Shown here: one piece after another, positions 1 to 7,900 of the stretch
Layout: each line of letters begins with the position of its first letter
How positions within the stretch are numbered: position 1 is the first letter of the stretch
Assembly: GCA_026990815.1 (NCBI GenBank)
Contig: JALXCS010000311.1
Span: forward strand, 1 to 12,536
Source: Methylomonas sp.
GTDB lineage: Bacteria > Pseudomonadota > Gammaproteobacteria > Methylococcales > Methylomonadaceae
Reading direction: 5' to 3'
DNA: 12,536 nucleotides
Translations under genes and position numbers: made by a program
Notes under the pieces: model-generated
The model's database searches: none
Seen by the model: the letters and a program-made list of their open reading frames with translations, nothing else
Told to the model about the DNA's origin: nothing

Positions 1-1
1 G

Positions 2-317
2 GCCGAAGCTAATGCCGGTAATTAAATCACCCACTATTATATTTATGGTCACGGCCAGCTAGCATTTGTTGATCCCCAGACCGAACAGCTTTACACCTAC
101 TGCTTCGATGGTGCTGGTCACACCATTGCCATCACCGATCAGAATCAGCAAACCATCAACACCTATGCCTATGATCCTTATGGCCGGATCATTGCTGAAG
201 ACGAAACCATCAAATAGCCGTTTAGGTATGCTGGCCAGTTGGGCGTTTTCTACGAAAATAACAGCCTTTACTACATTCGGGCCAGATACTATGATGTCGG
301 TGTTGGACGATTTATTT
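2..317 (+). pseudogene. RHS/YD-repeat protein remnant (C-terminal core piece)
   Basis: Frame 2 reads as the end of an RHS core. It contains YIYGHGQLAFVD, then TYCFDGAGHTIAITD, TYAYDPYGRI, and the hallmark pre-toxin segment YYIRARYYDVGVGRFIS. These match the YD repeats and the RARYYDP.xGRFI.xDP boundary at which RHS shells end and variable C-terminal toxin tips begin. The frame is broken by TAA at 23-25 and TAG at 215-217, and the usual DPxG continuation after GRFIS is missing because the sequence switches to putA-like DNA. No start codon or upstream part lies in the window. The base composition looks more GC-rich than the genes downstream, which fits acquired DNA. Intact RHS proteins are large secreted or surface polymorphic-toxin shells; this piece cannot make one. 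The family is clear; the exact right boundary (about 310-325) is uncertain. Confidence 0.85.
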
Positions 318-527
318 CTGACAAAAGTGGGCAATATTTATGTAAATCGAAACATGATCGGTGCAGTGGTTGGCATGAAGCCTTTTGGTGGAATGGGACT
401 TTCGGGAACTGGGCCGAAAGCAAGAGGACCAAATTATTTACAGAGATTTGCTGTTGGGCAAACAGTCACTAAAAATACCGCGGCAATTGGAGGTAATGTG
501 ACGCTAATGACCCATAATTTATCTTAA
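318..527 (+). pseudogene. putA: PutA C-terminal fragment (delta-1-pyrroline-5-carboxylate dehydrogenase tail)
   Basis: From about position 318, frame 3 encodes KVGNIYVNRNMIGAVVG, then a PFGGMGLSGTGPKA-like stretch, then YLQRFAVGQTVTKNTAAIGGN, ending at TAA 525-527. This is the C-terminal end of the aldehyde-dehydrogenase half of bifunctional PutA (proline to glutamate oxidation): the VNRN..GA.VG and PFGG.GLSGTGPK segments are diagnostic of this subgroup. Only about 69 codons remain; the proline dehydrogenase domain, NAD-binding part and catalytic cysteine are absent. The frame is open upstream to position 66, but that part is a shadow of the RHS coding frame and not PutA. The fragment is therefore not a functional enzyme. 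It was probably separated from the rest of putA by recombination with, or insertion of, the RHS element. Whether the remainder of putA lies upstream cannot be seen. Confidence 0.85.
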
Positions 528-540
528 GAGGTGATCGAGA

Positions 541-942
541 ATGAAAACAATAATTTCTTTAAAACCAAAAACATTGCTTGTAGTGTTCAGCATCGGATTA
601 TTGGTTCCGGTATCGGGTGCTTATGCTTATGGTAGTGGTGGTAGCAGTAAGACGACTTGTAAAAAACCGGGGTTTTCAGAGTTTAATCCACCGCATTTGG
701 CGGAAGTTTCACCACAATCAGATTTTTCCTTGCAAGTGACTGGAAAAGTACAACCGGAAAGTATTCATGTTGCCGTAAAAAAACAAGCCGTTGATGTGAA
801 TGTTAAAAAACAGGGCAGCAAGATTCTGGTGACAGGTAAACTACCGGATTCCATTCAAAACACTTACGCAAGAATCAATATCAGCGCAAAGACCACTCAA
901 AATTGTAAGGGTTCGGATGGTTGGTTAGTGCAGGTTAAGTAA
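541..942 (+). CDS. Small secreted protein of unknown function (133 aa)
   Basis: I do not recognise a characterised family. The N-terminus (KTIISLKPK, then a hydrophobic stretch to about residue 25) is a Sec signal peptide with a likely AYA cleavage site at residues 27-29. The mature protein starts with a flexible Gly/Ser stretch (YGSGGSS). It has just two cysteines, Cys40 and Cys122, one near each end, which could form a disulfide in the periplasm or outside the cell. The body is polar and beta-rich (alternating pattern in SLQVTGKV, IHVAVKKQ, KILVTGKL, ARINISAK), compatible with a small Ig/FN3-like fold. The start is well supported by a strong ribosome binding site, AGAGGTGA at 527-534, 6 nt before the ATG. 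That site begins at the stop codon of the putA remnant, so the gene was probably once co-transcribed with putA. Its 3' end overlaps the convergent lpxA gene by 8 bp. Confidence 0.75.
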   Translation: MKTIISLKPKTLLVVFSIGLLVPVSGAYAYGSGGSSKTTCKKPGFSEFNPPHLAEVSPQSDFSLQVTGKVQPESIHVAVKKQAVDVNVKKQGSKILVTGKLPDSIQNTYARINISAKTTQNCKGSDGWLVQVK

Positions 943-1714
943 TTTTATCCGGTTCTTTAAAGCCATGAATGCCGCGCCTAGATTTTATCGCCAGCCAGTC
1001 TTTTAACAGTTTAAGTTCATTTGTTTCAGGTAAATCTTCAAGGCTGGCTTTCTTTTTTAGCCGGCGAAAAGCATCAGCCAATACTTTGTAGCGCTCGCCT
1101 GTGATCCCCGCGCGTCTTAAGCCAATGGTATTCAATTTATAATGTTTGGCTGGACGGCCGCCGATCAAAGTAAAAGGGATAACGTCCATATTTAACCCGG
1201 TTGTTCCCTGGACAATCACATATGAGCCAATTCGGCAGAATTGATGGACGACGACATTGCCGCCCATAAACACCTTATCGCCAATTTTGACAAAGCCGCC
1301 AATAGCAACGTTGTTGGCAAAAATGGTGTTATCTCCAATCTTGCAGTCATGGGCAACATGACTGTTATTCATAAAAAAACAATTTGAGCCAATGCGCGTT
1401 ATGCCATTTTCATCTGCTGAACGATGAGCAGTAAATCCTTCCCTAAAAACATTGTTATTGCCTATTTCCAGCCAGGAAACAGTGTCAGAGTTAAAACTAG
1501 TGTCTTGAGGCAAATCGCCGAGAACAACATGAGGATGAATAATATTATCGTCACCCATTTTGACATAATTCTGGATTACCGCATGAGAGCCGATTTGACA
1601 TCCGCTGCCCACTACCACATTTTTCTCTATGACCACGAAAGGACCAATCGCCACATTTTCGCCAATAATGGCATTATCAGCAATACAAGCAGTTGGGTGA
1701 ATATTGTTTGACAT
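935..1714 (-). CDS. lpxA: LpxA-family acyl-[ACP]--UDP-sugar O-acyltransferase
   Basis: LpxA transfers an R-3-hydroxyacyl chain from ACP to the 3-OH of UDP-GlcNAc, the first step of lipid A synthesis in the cytoplasm. The 259 residues (usual length about 260) show hexapeptide repeats of a left-handed beta-helix from about residue 5 to 185, then a helical C-terminal part ending in SRRGI, like the RSTRGL end of E. coli LpxA. The catalytic region SHVAHDC is present with His119 and His122 (E. coli H122/H125), as is HQFCRIG (His157). Gly170 sits at the E. coli acyl-ruler position G173, where glycine allows long C14 chains. The segment NTIGLRRAG differs from E. coli NIEGLKRRG at UDP-GlcNAc contact positions (Glu200 to Ile, Arg205 to Ala). 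The gene follows xerD by 6 bp with AGGGGA at the end of xerD as ribosome binding site, and is not in the usual lpxD-fabZ-lpxA-lpxB cluster. It may be a second, specialised copy. Family certain, exact substrate not. Confidence 0.85.
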   Translation of the reverse strand: MSNNIHPTACIADNAIIGENVAIGPFVVIEKNVVVGSGCQIGSHAVIQNYVKMGDDNIIHPHVVLGDLPQDTSFNSDTVSWLEIGNNNVFREGFTAHRSADENGITRIGSNCFFMNNSHVAHDCKIGDNTIFANNVAIGGFVKIGDKVFMGGNVVVHQFCRIGSYVIVQGTTGLNMDVIPFTLIGGRPAKHYKLNTIGLRRAGITGERYKVLADAFRRLKKKASLEDLPETNELKLLKDWLAIKSRRGIHGFKEPDKIT

Positions 1715-1720
1715 TATTGG

Positions 1721-2605
1721 TTATCCCCTGGGATGAAATTTTGCATGGAGTTCCTGTAATCGCGCTTTAGCAATATGGGTATAAATCTGGGTGGTTGATA
1801 AATCACTATGGCCCAGCAACAACTGCACAACACGCAAGTCGGCGCCATGGTTTAGTAAGTGGGTTGCGAAAGCATGTCTTAAGCTATGGGGTGATAATTC
1901 TTTGTTGATTCCGGCTTTTTTTGCACATTTTTTTATGATATGCCAAAAAGCTTGTCGTGTCATGCCGCTTGCCCGGTTGGTGACAAAAAGTTTATCACTT
2001 TGTTTGTCTTTGAGAATAATTTTTCTATGGCTGGAAAGGTATTGTTCTAGCCAGTCCAAGGCTTCTTCACCAATCGGAACTAATCTTTCCTTATTTCCTT
2101 TACCCATAATTTTTACAACACCTAAACGAAGATTAACTTGGTCCAAACTCAAACTGACCAGTTCTGATACTCTAAGGCCGGTTGCATAAATTATTTCCAG
2201 CATGGTTCGGTCACGAAATCCCAGTGCAGAACTGGTTTCTGGCGCCATTAATAATAATTCAACATCTTGTTCGGAAAGTGAAACAGGGAGTGGTTTGCCG
2301 ATGTGAGGCGACTCAATCAGTCCGGTAGGGTCGTTGGCTTTTATATTCTCCCGGTTCAAATACCCATAAAATCGCCGCAGACTGGATAAAATACGGGCTG
2401 AAGTGCGGTTGCCTACGCCATCACGAAAACGTTTTGCTAAAAAACCCGAAATATCTCCCTCATCTGCATCAACCAAGTGTTTGTTTTTCAGCCATTTATC
2501 AAATATTTTGAGATCACTGTAATAAGCACTGAGAGTGTTTTCAGACAAGCCGCGTTCAGCCCACATTGCGTCAAGGAATTGATCAATAAGTTGTTCTGAT
2601 TGCAT
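1721..2605 (-). CDS. xerD: Tyrosine recombinase XerD
   Basis: XerD acts with XerC at the chromosomal dif site, with FtsK at the septum, to resolve chromosome dimers. The protein is 294 residues (E. coli XerD 298) and collinear with it, from the N-terminal SAM-like DNA-binding domain (about 1-90) to the C-terminal HPRG end. All catalytic residues are visible: Arg145 (ATGLRVSEL), Lys169 (MGKGNKER), His240 and Arg243 (SPHSLRHAFATHLLNHGAD), His266 (LLGHSDLSTTQIYTH) and the nucleophile Tyr275. The motifs ATGLRVSELV, LNHGADLRVVQ and FWH.IK are XerD-like, which favours XerD over XerC. The ATG start aligns with family members, although the bases just upstream show no clear Shine-Dalgarno sequence on this strand. 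It is divergent from the signalling operon across 185 bp and is probably transcribed together with lpxA. No integron, phage or cassette context is seen, so a housekeeping role is most likely. Confidence 0.95.
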   Translation of the reverse strand: MQSEQLIDQFLDAMWAERGLSENTLSAYYSDLKIFDKWLKNKHLVDADEGDISGFLAKRFRDGVGNRTSARILSSLRRFYGYLNRENIKANDPTGLIESPHIGKPLPVSLSEQDVELLLMAPETSSALGFRDRTMLEIIYATGLRVSELVSLSLDQVNLRLGVVKIMGKGNKERLVPIGEEALDWLEQYLSSHRKIILKDKQSDKLFVTNRASGMTRQAFWHIIKKCAKKAGINKELSPHSLRHAFATHLLNHGADLRVVQLLLGHSDLSTTQIYTHIAKARLQELHAKFHPRG

Positions 2606-2790
2606 GAGGAGTACGATACTTTAATTTGTAGGCAAAGGTGCAATTGGTGTAGACAGCAATGTGTTTACTATATTAATATTACCTTAAGATTCCATGCAAG
2701 CCCTGATCCGTGTCTGTTTTTGAATTATTTTTATTTCAATCTTCTTGGGGGTGGGAGTTTTTTTTAAAAAATAACTAAAGGGATGAGCGG

Positions 2791-3969
2791 ATGGGCTCAA
2801 AACCACAATTATATATTCTTGATGATGATGCACAGTATGCGGGCTTGCTAGTCGAAGTCGCTGCCAAATATGGCTGGTCAGTTATCGCTGAACAAAATGC
2901 AGCAACTTTTCTTTCTCTTGATTTAACAGAAAATTTTATTCTAGTGCTGGATCTTCATATGCCAGAAATTGACGGTATCGAGGTGATCCGGGCACTAGCC
3001 GATAAAAAAGCCAATTTTTTATTAATCCTGATTAGCGGCTTCGATGAGCGCGTGTTGCATTCTGCACAACAATTAGCCGAGGCTCATAAAATAAATGTAT
3101 TGGCCAGTATGGTGAAGCCCATAAATATACAACGGTTTGTTAATATTCTGGAAAGTATACCAATGGGAGGTGATCAGTTTTCAGAAAAAAATCTAGTGGC
3201 CACTCCTTCGGTTACGGCGGAAGAGTTGCAACAGGCAATTCAACAACATCAGCTGGTTCTCTATTACCAGCCGCAACTTGACATGAAAACTGGTGAATTG
3301 TTAGGAGTAGAAGCATTGGTTCGTTGGAAGCACCCGGAATTAGGATTAATTTTTCCCGGACAGTTTATTTCTTTAGCGGAGAGAAGCGATTTAATTGGGG
3401 TGTTGACTGAGGAAATCATCAATATAGCTGTTGCTCAAAGCCAAAAATGGCAGGCAATGGGATTTAGTACCGTGATTTCTGTGAATGTTTCTGCTGACAA
3501 TATTACCAGTTTGAGTTTACCTGAGCAGCTCATAACTCTGACTAATAAGCATGAAATTGCACCTGAAGCATTTGCATTAGAAATCACTGAAACTTCAGTG
3601 ATGGAAAAACTGACATCTTCTCTTGATGTTCTTAACCGACTAAGAATGAAAGGTTTTTCGCTATCGATTGATGATTTCGGTACCGGCTATTCGTCATTGA
3701 CCCATTTATATCAAGCTCCTTTCAGAGTGCTCAAAATTGATCAAAGTTTTGTCATGTCCATGCTTGAGGACAAAGAGGCCATGGTGATTGTAGAAGTATG
3801 TATTATGTTAGGGAAAAAGATGGGGATGACGCTGGTTGCTGAAGGTGTCGAAACTCAGGAAGTCTGGGATAAATTAAGAGCGCTAGGTTGTGATTTGGCA
3901 CAGGGCTATTTAATGGCCAAACCTATGCCTGAAGATGAGTTGATCCAATGGGCGAAAAATCGGCAGTAA
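2791..3969 (+). CDS. REC-EAL response regulator, predicted c-di-GMP phosphodiesterase
   Basis: An N-terminal receiver domain (about residues 5-125) carries the acidic pocket Asp11-Asp13, phospho-acceptor Asp54 (LVLDLHMPEIDG), Ser82 and Lys109. A linker is followed by a complete EAL domain (about 143-390), which hydrolyses cyclic di-GMP to pGpG. Residues needed for catalysis and metal binding are visible: Glu174 (EALVRW), Asn232 (VNVSA), Glu264 and Glu267 (EITET), Asp294-Asp295 (DDFGTGYSS), Lys315 (LKIDQSF), Glu351/Glu354 (EGVET) and Gln371 (QGYLMAKP). The domain is therefore predicted active, and no GGDEF domain accompanies it. It is cytoplasmic, with no signal peptide or membrane segment. 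AAAGGGA at 2777-2783 precedes the ATG. The gene opens an operon with the substrate-binding lipoprotein (45 bp gap) and the hybrid kinase, which is the obvious phosphodonor candidate. A weak promoter-like pair (TTGGTG 2644-2649, TACTAT 2666-2671) lies upstream, but I would not rely on it. Confidence 0.92.
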   Translation: MGSKPQLYILDDDAQYAGLLVEVAAKYGWSVIAEQNAATFLSLDLTENFILVLDLHMPEIDGIEVIRALADKKANFLLILISGFDERVLHSAQQLAEAHKINVLASMVKPINIQRFVNILESIPMGGDQFSEKNLVATPSVTAEELQQAIQQHQLVLYYQPQLDMKTGELLGVEALVRWKHPELGLIFPGQFISLAERSDLIGVLTEEIINIAVAQSQKWQAMGFSTVISVNVSADNITSLSLPEQLITLTNKHEIAPEAFALEITETSVMEKLTSSLDVLNRLRMKGFSLSIDDFGTGYSSLTHLYQAPFRVLKIDQSFVMSMLEDKEAMVIVEVCIMLGKKMGMTLVAEGVETQEVWDKLRALGCDLAQGYLMAKPMPEDELIQWAKNRQ

Positions 3970-4014
3970 AGCATCTGTGGCCTACTTGGAATTTCTGAGC
4001 AGTGAAATAAGTAA

Positions 4015-4995
4015 ATGCTAAAAATATCTTTTCCATATCAAAGTATACTGATATTTTTGCTCGCTTTATTGCTTGGTGCGTGTGATTCCTCTGATCAAAT
4101 TCCAATTCAAAAAGTCGATAGCCGAGATCGACTAACCGATGCTGAACTTACCCACTTGCCTCATCAGCAATCTCAAGCCTTAAAAAGTAATAGCTACCTG
4201 TTTGGTTTCGATTTAAGGAGCAGTCCACATGAAGATGCAGCGCAATATCTACCCTTTTTAAAATATCTTGAAAGCGCCACGGGATATCATTTTAAACTTC
4301 ACTTTACACCAAAAAATAGCACCACAATCGATGAGATCGGTGAAGGTTTAATCCAGTTTGCTGCAATGGGTAGTTTTGGTTATCTCAAAGCACAATCAAA
4401 ATACCCGGTAATCATGCTGGTGCAAGGGGTAAATCGAGAGAACAAGACCCAATATCGATCCGCGTTTATTGTTAGCCCTTTAAGTCCTATCCAAAATATC
4501 AAAGAAATAAAGGGGAAGAACATGGCTTTTGGTAACCGTAATTCTACCCAAGGGTATCTTATCCCGCAAATTACATTGAAGAAAAATGGGATAGCTTTAG
4601 CAGATTTAAAGAGCTACGATTTTACGGGTTCCCATCAACGTTGTGCGGAAGTAGTCATCGCCGGTAAATTTGATGTTTGCGGCATGCAAGATACTCTGGC
4701 CGAGATTCTCGCTGACCAAGGATTGCTAAGAATCATCCATTTTTCCGATTATTTCCCATCAAGTGGGATCGTTGCAAACAAATCGCTTCCGACTGAAGTT
4801 GTTCAACGGGTGCAACAGGCATTATTGGATTTTGACCCAGAAGGTGAACATCGTAAGCTTTTATACCATTGGGGCCGGACAGAAATGCCAAAAGGGTTTG
4901 TTATTTCCAAAGAAAGTGATTTTATTGAGCTGCGCCAATGGACAAAGCGATTTGGTTTATTGCCTGATGCCTCTAGTCAAGGCCAACTGAAATGA
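4015..4995 (+). CDS. PhnD-like substrate-binding lipoprotein, probable sensor partner of the kinase
   Basis: A 326-residue periplasmic binding protein of the phosphate/phosphonate (PhnD-like) type. Residues 1-22 are a lipoprotein signal peptide ending in the lipobox LLGAC, with Cys23 as the lipidated residue. Asp24 follows; in E. coli, Asp at +2 keeps lipoproteins in the inner membrane, which suits a partner of a membrane kinase. The binding domain spans about 60-310. Family landmarks are YLPFLKYLESATG, FAAMGSFGYLKA, the ligand-loop analogue NSTQGYL (177-181; PhnD-type proteins usually have STSG here), and TGSHQRC with His207. Two mature-region cysteines, Cys210 and Cys222, could pair. No ABC permease or ATPase gene is next to it. 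The neighbours are a REC-EAL regulator and a hybrid kinase, and its TGA overlaps the kinase ATG by 4 bp. This points to sensing, not import. The ligand is unknown; phosphonate, phosphite, phosphate or an unrelated anion are all possible. Confidence 0.88.
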   Translation: MLKISFPYQSILIFLLALLLGACDSSDQIPIQKVDSRDRLTDAELTHLPHQQSQALKSNSYLFGFDLRSSPHEDAAQYLPFLKYLESATGYHFKLHFTPKNSTTIDEIGEGLIQFAAMGSFGYLKAQSKYPVIMLVQGVNRENKTQYRSAFIVSPLSPIQNIKEIKGKNMAFGNRNSTQGYLIPQITLKKNGIALADLKSYDFTGSHQRCAEVVIAGKFDVCGMQDTLAEILADQGLLRIIHFSDYFPSSGIVANKSLPTEVVQRVQQALLDFDPEGEHRKLLYHWGRTEMPKGFVISKESDFIELRQWTKRFGLLPDASSQGQLK

Positions 4996-7900
4996 GTTTG
5001 GTTTGGCGCATTGTCTTATTAATTTTGATGATAACCTTGGTAACTTCTGTGGCAAATTTTATGTTGATGCAACATCAACAAGAAAAGTTACATCAAGATT
5101 CTGAAGAAGTCTTTGTTCGGACTGTTGTGCAATCGCTACGCGATACTTTAGTTCAGGATGTGATTGATGGTAACAAGTTACGTGTTACCAATATGCTAAG
5201 AGATTTAGTTAGTCATGATAACCCTATTGAATATTTGTATATTGCGGGTGAAGGTAAGCGGTTATTTGCACACTCTTTTAAAGACGGTTTTCCCCGTTAT
5301 CTGCTTGCCAATAAAAAAGCTCTAATTGAACAAGAAGGTATGATGCTGGTTAATAAGTACCAGACAGAACAGCATCTTATCTATGAATATTGCGAAGTGC
5401 TAATACCCGGTTTGAACCCTGTTTTGTATATTGGCATCAATCAATCCTCAATCGCTGAAAAATTTTCTGCCAATAGGCAAGTCATTATTATGACCGGGCT
5501 TGGTATAGCGTTGGTGGCATTATTGGCGGCTTTTTTCTGGGGACAGCGAATTGTCAAACCATTAGGGTTACTGGTTAAAAAAATAGCTGATTATGGGAAG
5601 GGTAAGGCCATTCACTTTGATGACTTGCAGACGGCTGATCAAGAAATTTGCCAATTGTCTACTGTTTTACAATCGGCAATGGATGAACGCCGCCAAGCGC
5701 TGAAAAATTTGCAAGAAAGCGAGCAGCAAGTTTTACTGTTGCTTAATTCGACCGCTGAAGGAATTTACGGTATTGATATCGACGGTTGTTGTACCTTTGT
5801 CAACCAAGCCTGTATCTCTATGCTTGGATATCAAGATGCATCTGAACTGATCGGTAAGAATATGCATGATCTAATTCATCATAGTGATCAAGAATGCCAT
5901 CATAATCCAGTTGAGAATTGCTTCATTTTCCAGGTATTTAAGAAAGAAAAGGGCGTCCATGTAGATAATGAAGTGCTATGGCGCAGGGATGGCAGTAGCT
6001 TTGCTGCGGAATATTGGTCTTATCCTATTTTTAAAGAAGGAAAATGTGTTGGCGCTGTGGTTACTTTTCTTGATATTACTGAACGGGTAGAAGCTTTAAA
6101 GGCATTGCAGGAGAGAGAACAGTTACTTTCCATTACCCTAAACAGCATTGGCGATGCCGTTATTACAACTGATGAAAATGGCAATGTGACACACCTGAAC
6201 CCAATAGCAGAACAGCTGACTGGCTGGACTACTGAAGAAGCGAAAGGCCAAGCTGTAAAACAGGTTTTCCCGATAATTGATGCCTCTACTCGACAACCCA
6301 TCGAAAATCCCATTGAAAAGATTTTGGCGACTGGTGAAATTGTCTATCTCAGTAATCATACGACCTTAATCGCTAGGGATAGAACGGAGTATCAAATTGC
6401 TGATTCTGCAGCGCCTATTCGTGATGATAATGGAATTATCAGGGGTATGGTATTGGTGTGTAATGACGTTACTGAAAAATATCAGTTAAGGCAAGATATT
6501 AAACAACAGCTTGAGCGTTTTAAAGAACTGTCTAAATTGGCATTAACGCTTGCGGGAGAGCCGCAAGATGTTTTTGAAAATATTGCTAGATTGATTGCTA
6601 AATTACTTGACGTAAAAGTTGTATGCCTATCAGAGGTCCAGAGTGAAGAATTAAATTTTCTTTGCGTTTATGTTGACGGCAAAATTTTTACTGATGCTGG
6701 GCGTTGTGATCTTTCCATTACGCCCTGTGCGACAGTAGAGAATGACAGAGATATTAAGGTTTATCATCGGGTTACTGAATTATTTCCGGAGGCTTCTTTT
6801 CTTAAAGAGCATAATGCCTTTTCATATTGCGGTTTTCCTGCGCTTGATGCAAACGGAAGAGTGATTGCAGTCACTTGTTTATTAGATGATCAACCACATG
6901 AGTTTAGTGAAACAGATCAGAATTTGTTACGTATTTTTGGTCAGCGTATTGGTTTGGAACTTGATCGAGTAAAAGATCAAAAGCAATTAAAACAGCAGCA
7001 AGAACAGCTTCGTCATAGTCAAAAGATGGATGCGCTTGGGCAATTAACTGGAGGTATCGCGCACGACTTTAATAATATGTTAGGTGTAATTATGGGATAC
7101 GCTCAGTTATTGGAAGATGCCTTGAGCCAAAAGCCCAAACTTACCCACTACTCCCAACAAATAAAATATGCGGGAGAGCGCGGTACATTGTTGACAAAAA
7201 AGCTATTATCCTTTTCTCAGCAGGAATCATCTAAACCTGAGGCGCTCGACCTCAATGAGGTATTGCTCGGTGAGCGGCACATACTGGAAAAAACCCTGAC
7301 TGCACGTATCAAACTGGAACTGGATTTAGCCGATGATTTGTGGCTGGTCCAAGTAGATAGCGGCGATTTGGAAGATGCTATATTGAACATGTGCATCAAC
7401 GCTATGCATGCTATAGAAAATCAGGGTCAATTAGTAATTCAAACACGTAATATTCAGATCAGTGACGAAAATGCTCTGGCACTTGATTTGGCGGAAGGCG
7501 ATTATGTATCGCTGAGTGTTAAGGATACCGGAGCCGGCATGGATAAAGCAACAAAAGCAAGAATATTCGAGCCATTTTTCACCACCAAAGGGAGCCAGGG
7601 GACGGGGTTGGGTTTAAGTCAGGTTTATGGCTTTGTTGAGCGCAGTGGCGGAAGCATTAAAATTGAATCTGAAATAGGGCAAGGGACAGAAATAGTTTTA
7701 CATTTTCCCCGGTTTTTTGATGCTAGTAAAAAGAACAAAGGCGTAACAAAAAGACCGGCTGTCAACTTGAGAGGAAATGAGACAATTCTGGTGGTAGATG
7801 ATGAATCAGCGCTATTGAAATTGACCACAGAAATACTCTGCATACAGGGCTATCAGGTCATAAGCGCTGGAAACGCCAAACAAGCTCTGGCAATGCTTGA

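Noticed and set aside
66..320. Open frame upstream of the putA tail in frame 3, giving an apparent 153-aa protein
   Set aside because: Its first part is an out-of-frame reading of the RHS sequence and has no PutA similarity; only the part from about 318 is real coding ancestry.
1791..2189. Open frame opposite xerD (132 codons)
   Set aside because: A shadow of a well-conserved gene, with no recognisable protein features. The same reasoning applies to other antisense frames over lpxA, the kinase, the propeller and the flippase genes.
1721..2605. xerD as a phage or integron integrase marking a mobile element
   Set aside because: The sequence is collinear with housekeeping XerD through to the HPRG end, and there is no attachment-site repeat, cassette array or phage gene around it.
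2644..2671. TTGGTG-16-TACTAT as a promoter for the signalling operon
   Set aside because: Only 3 and 4 of 6 matches to consensus in an AT-rich region, and more than 100 bp from the start codon; too weak to annotate.
2751..2757. GTGGGAG ahead of the REC-EAL gene as another REP unit
   Set aside because: No palindrome follows it; it runs directly into a T tract, so it looks like chance.
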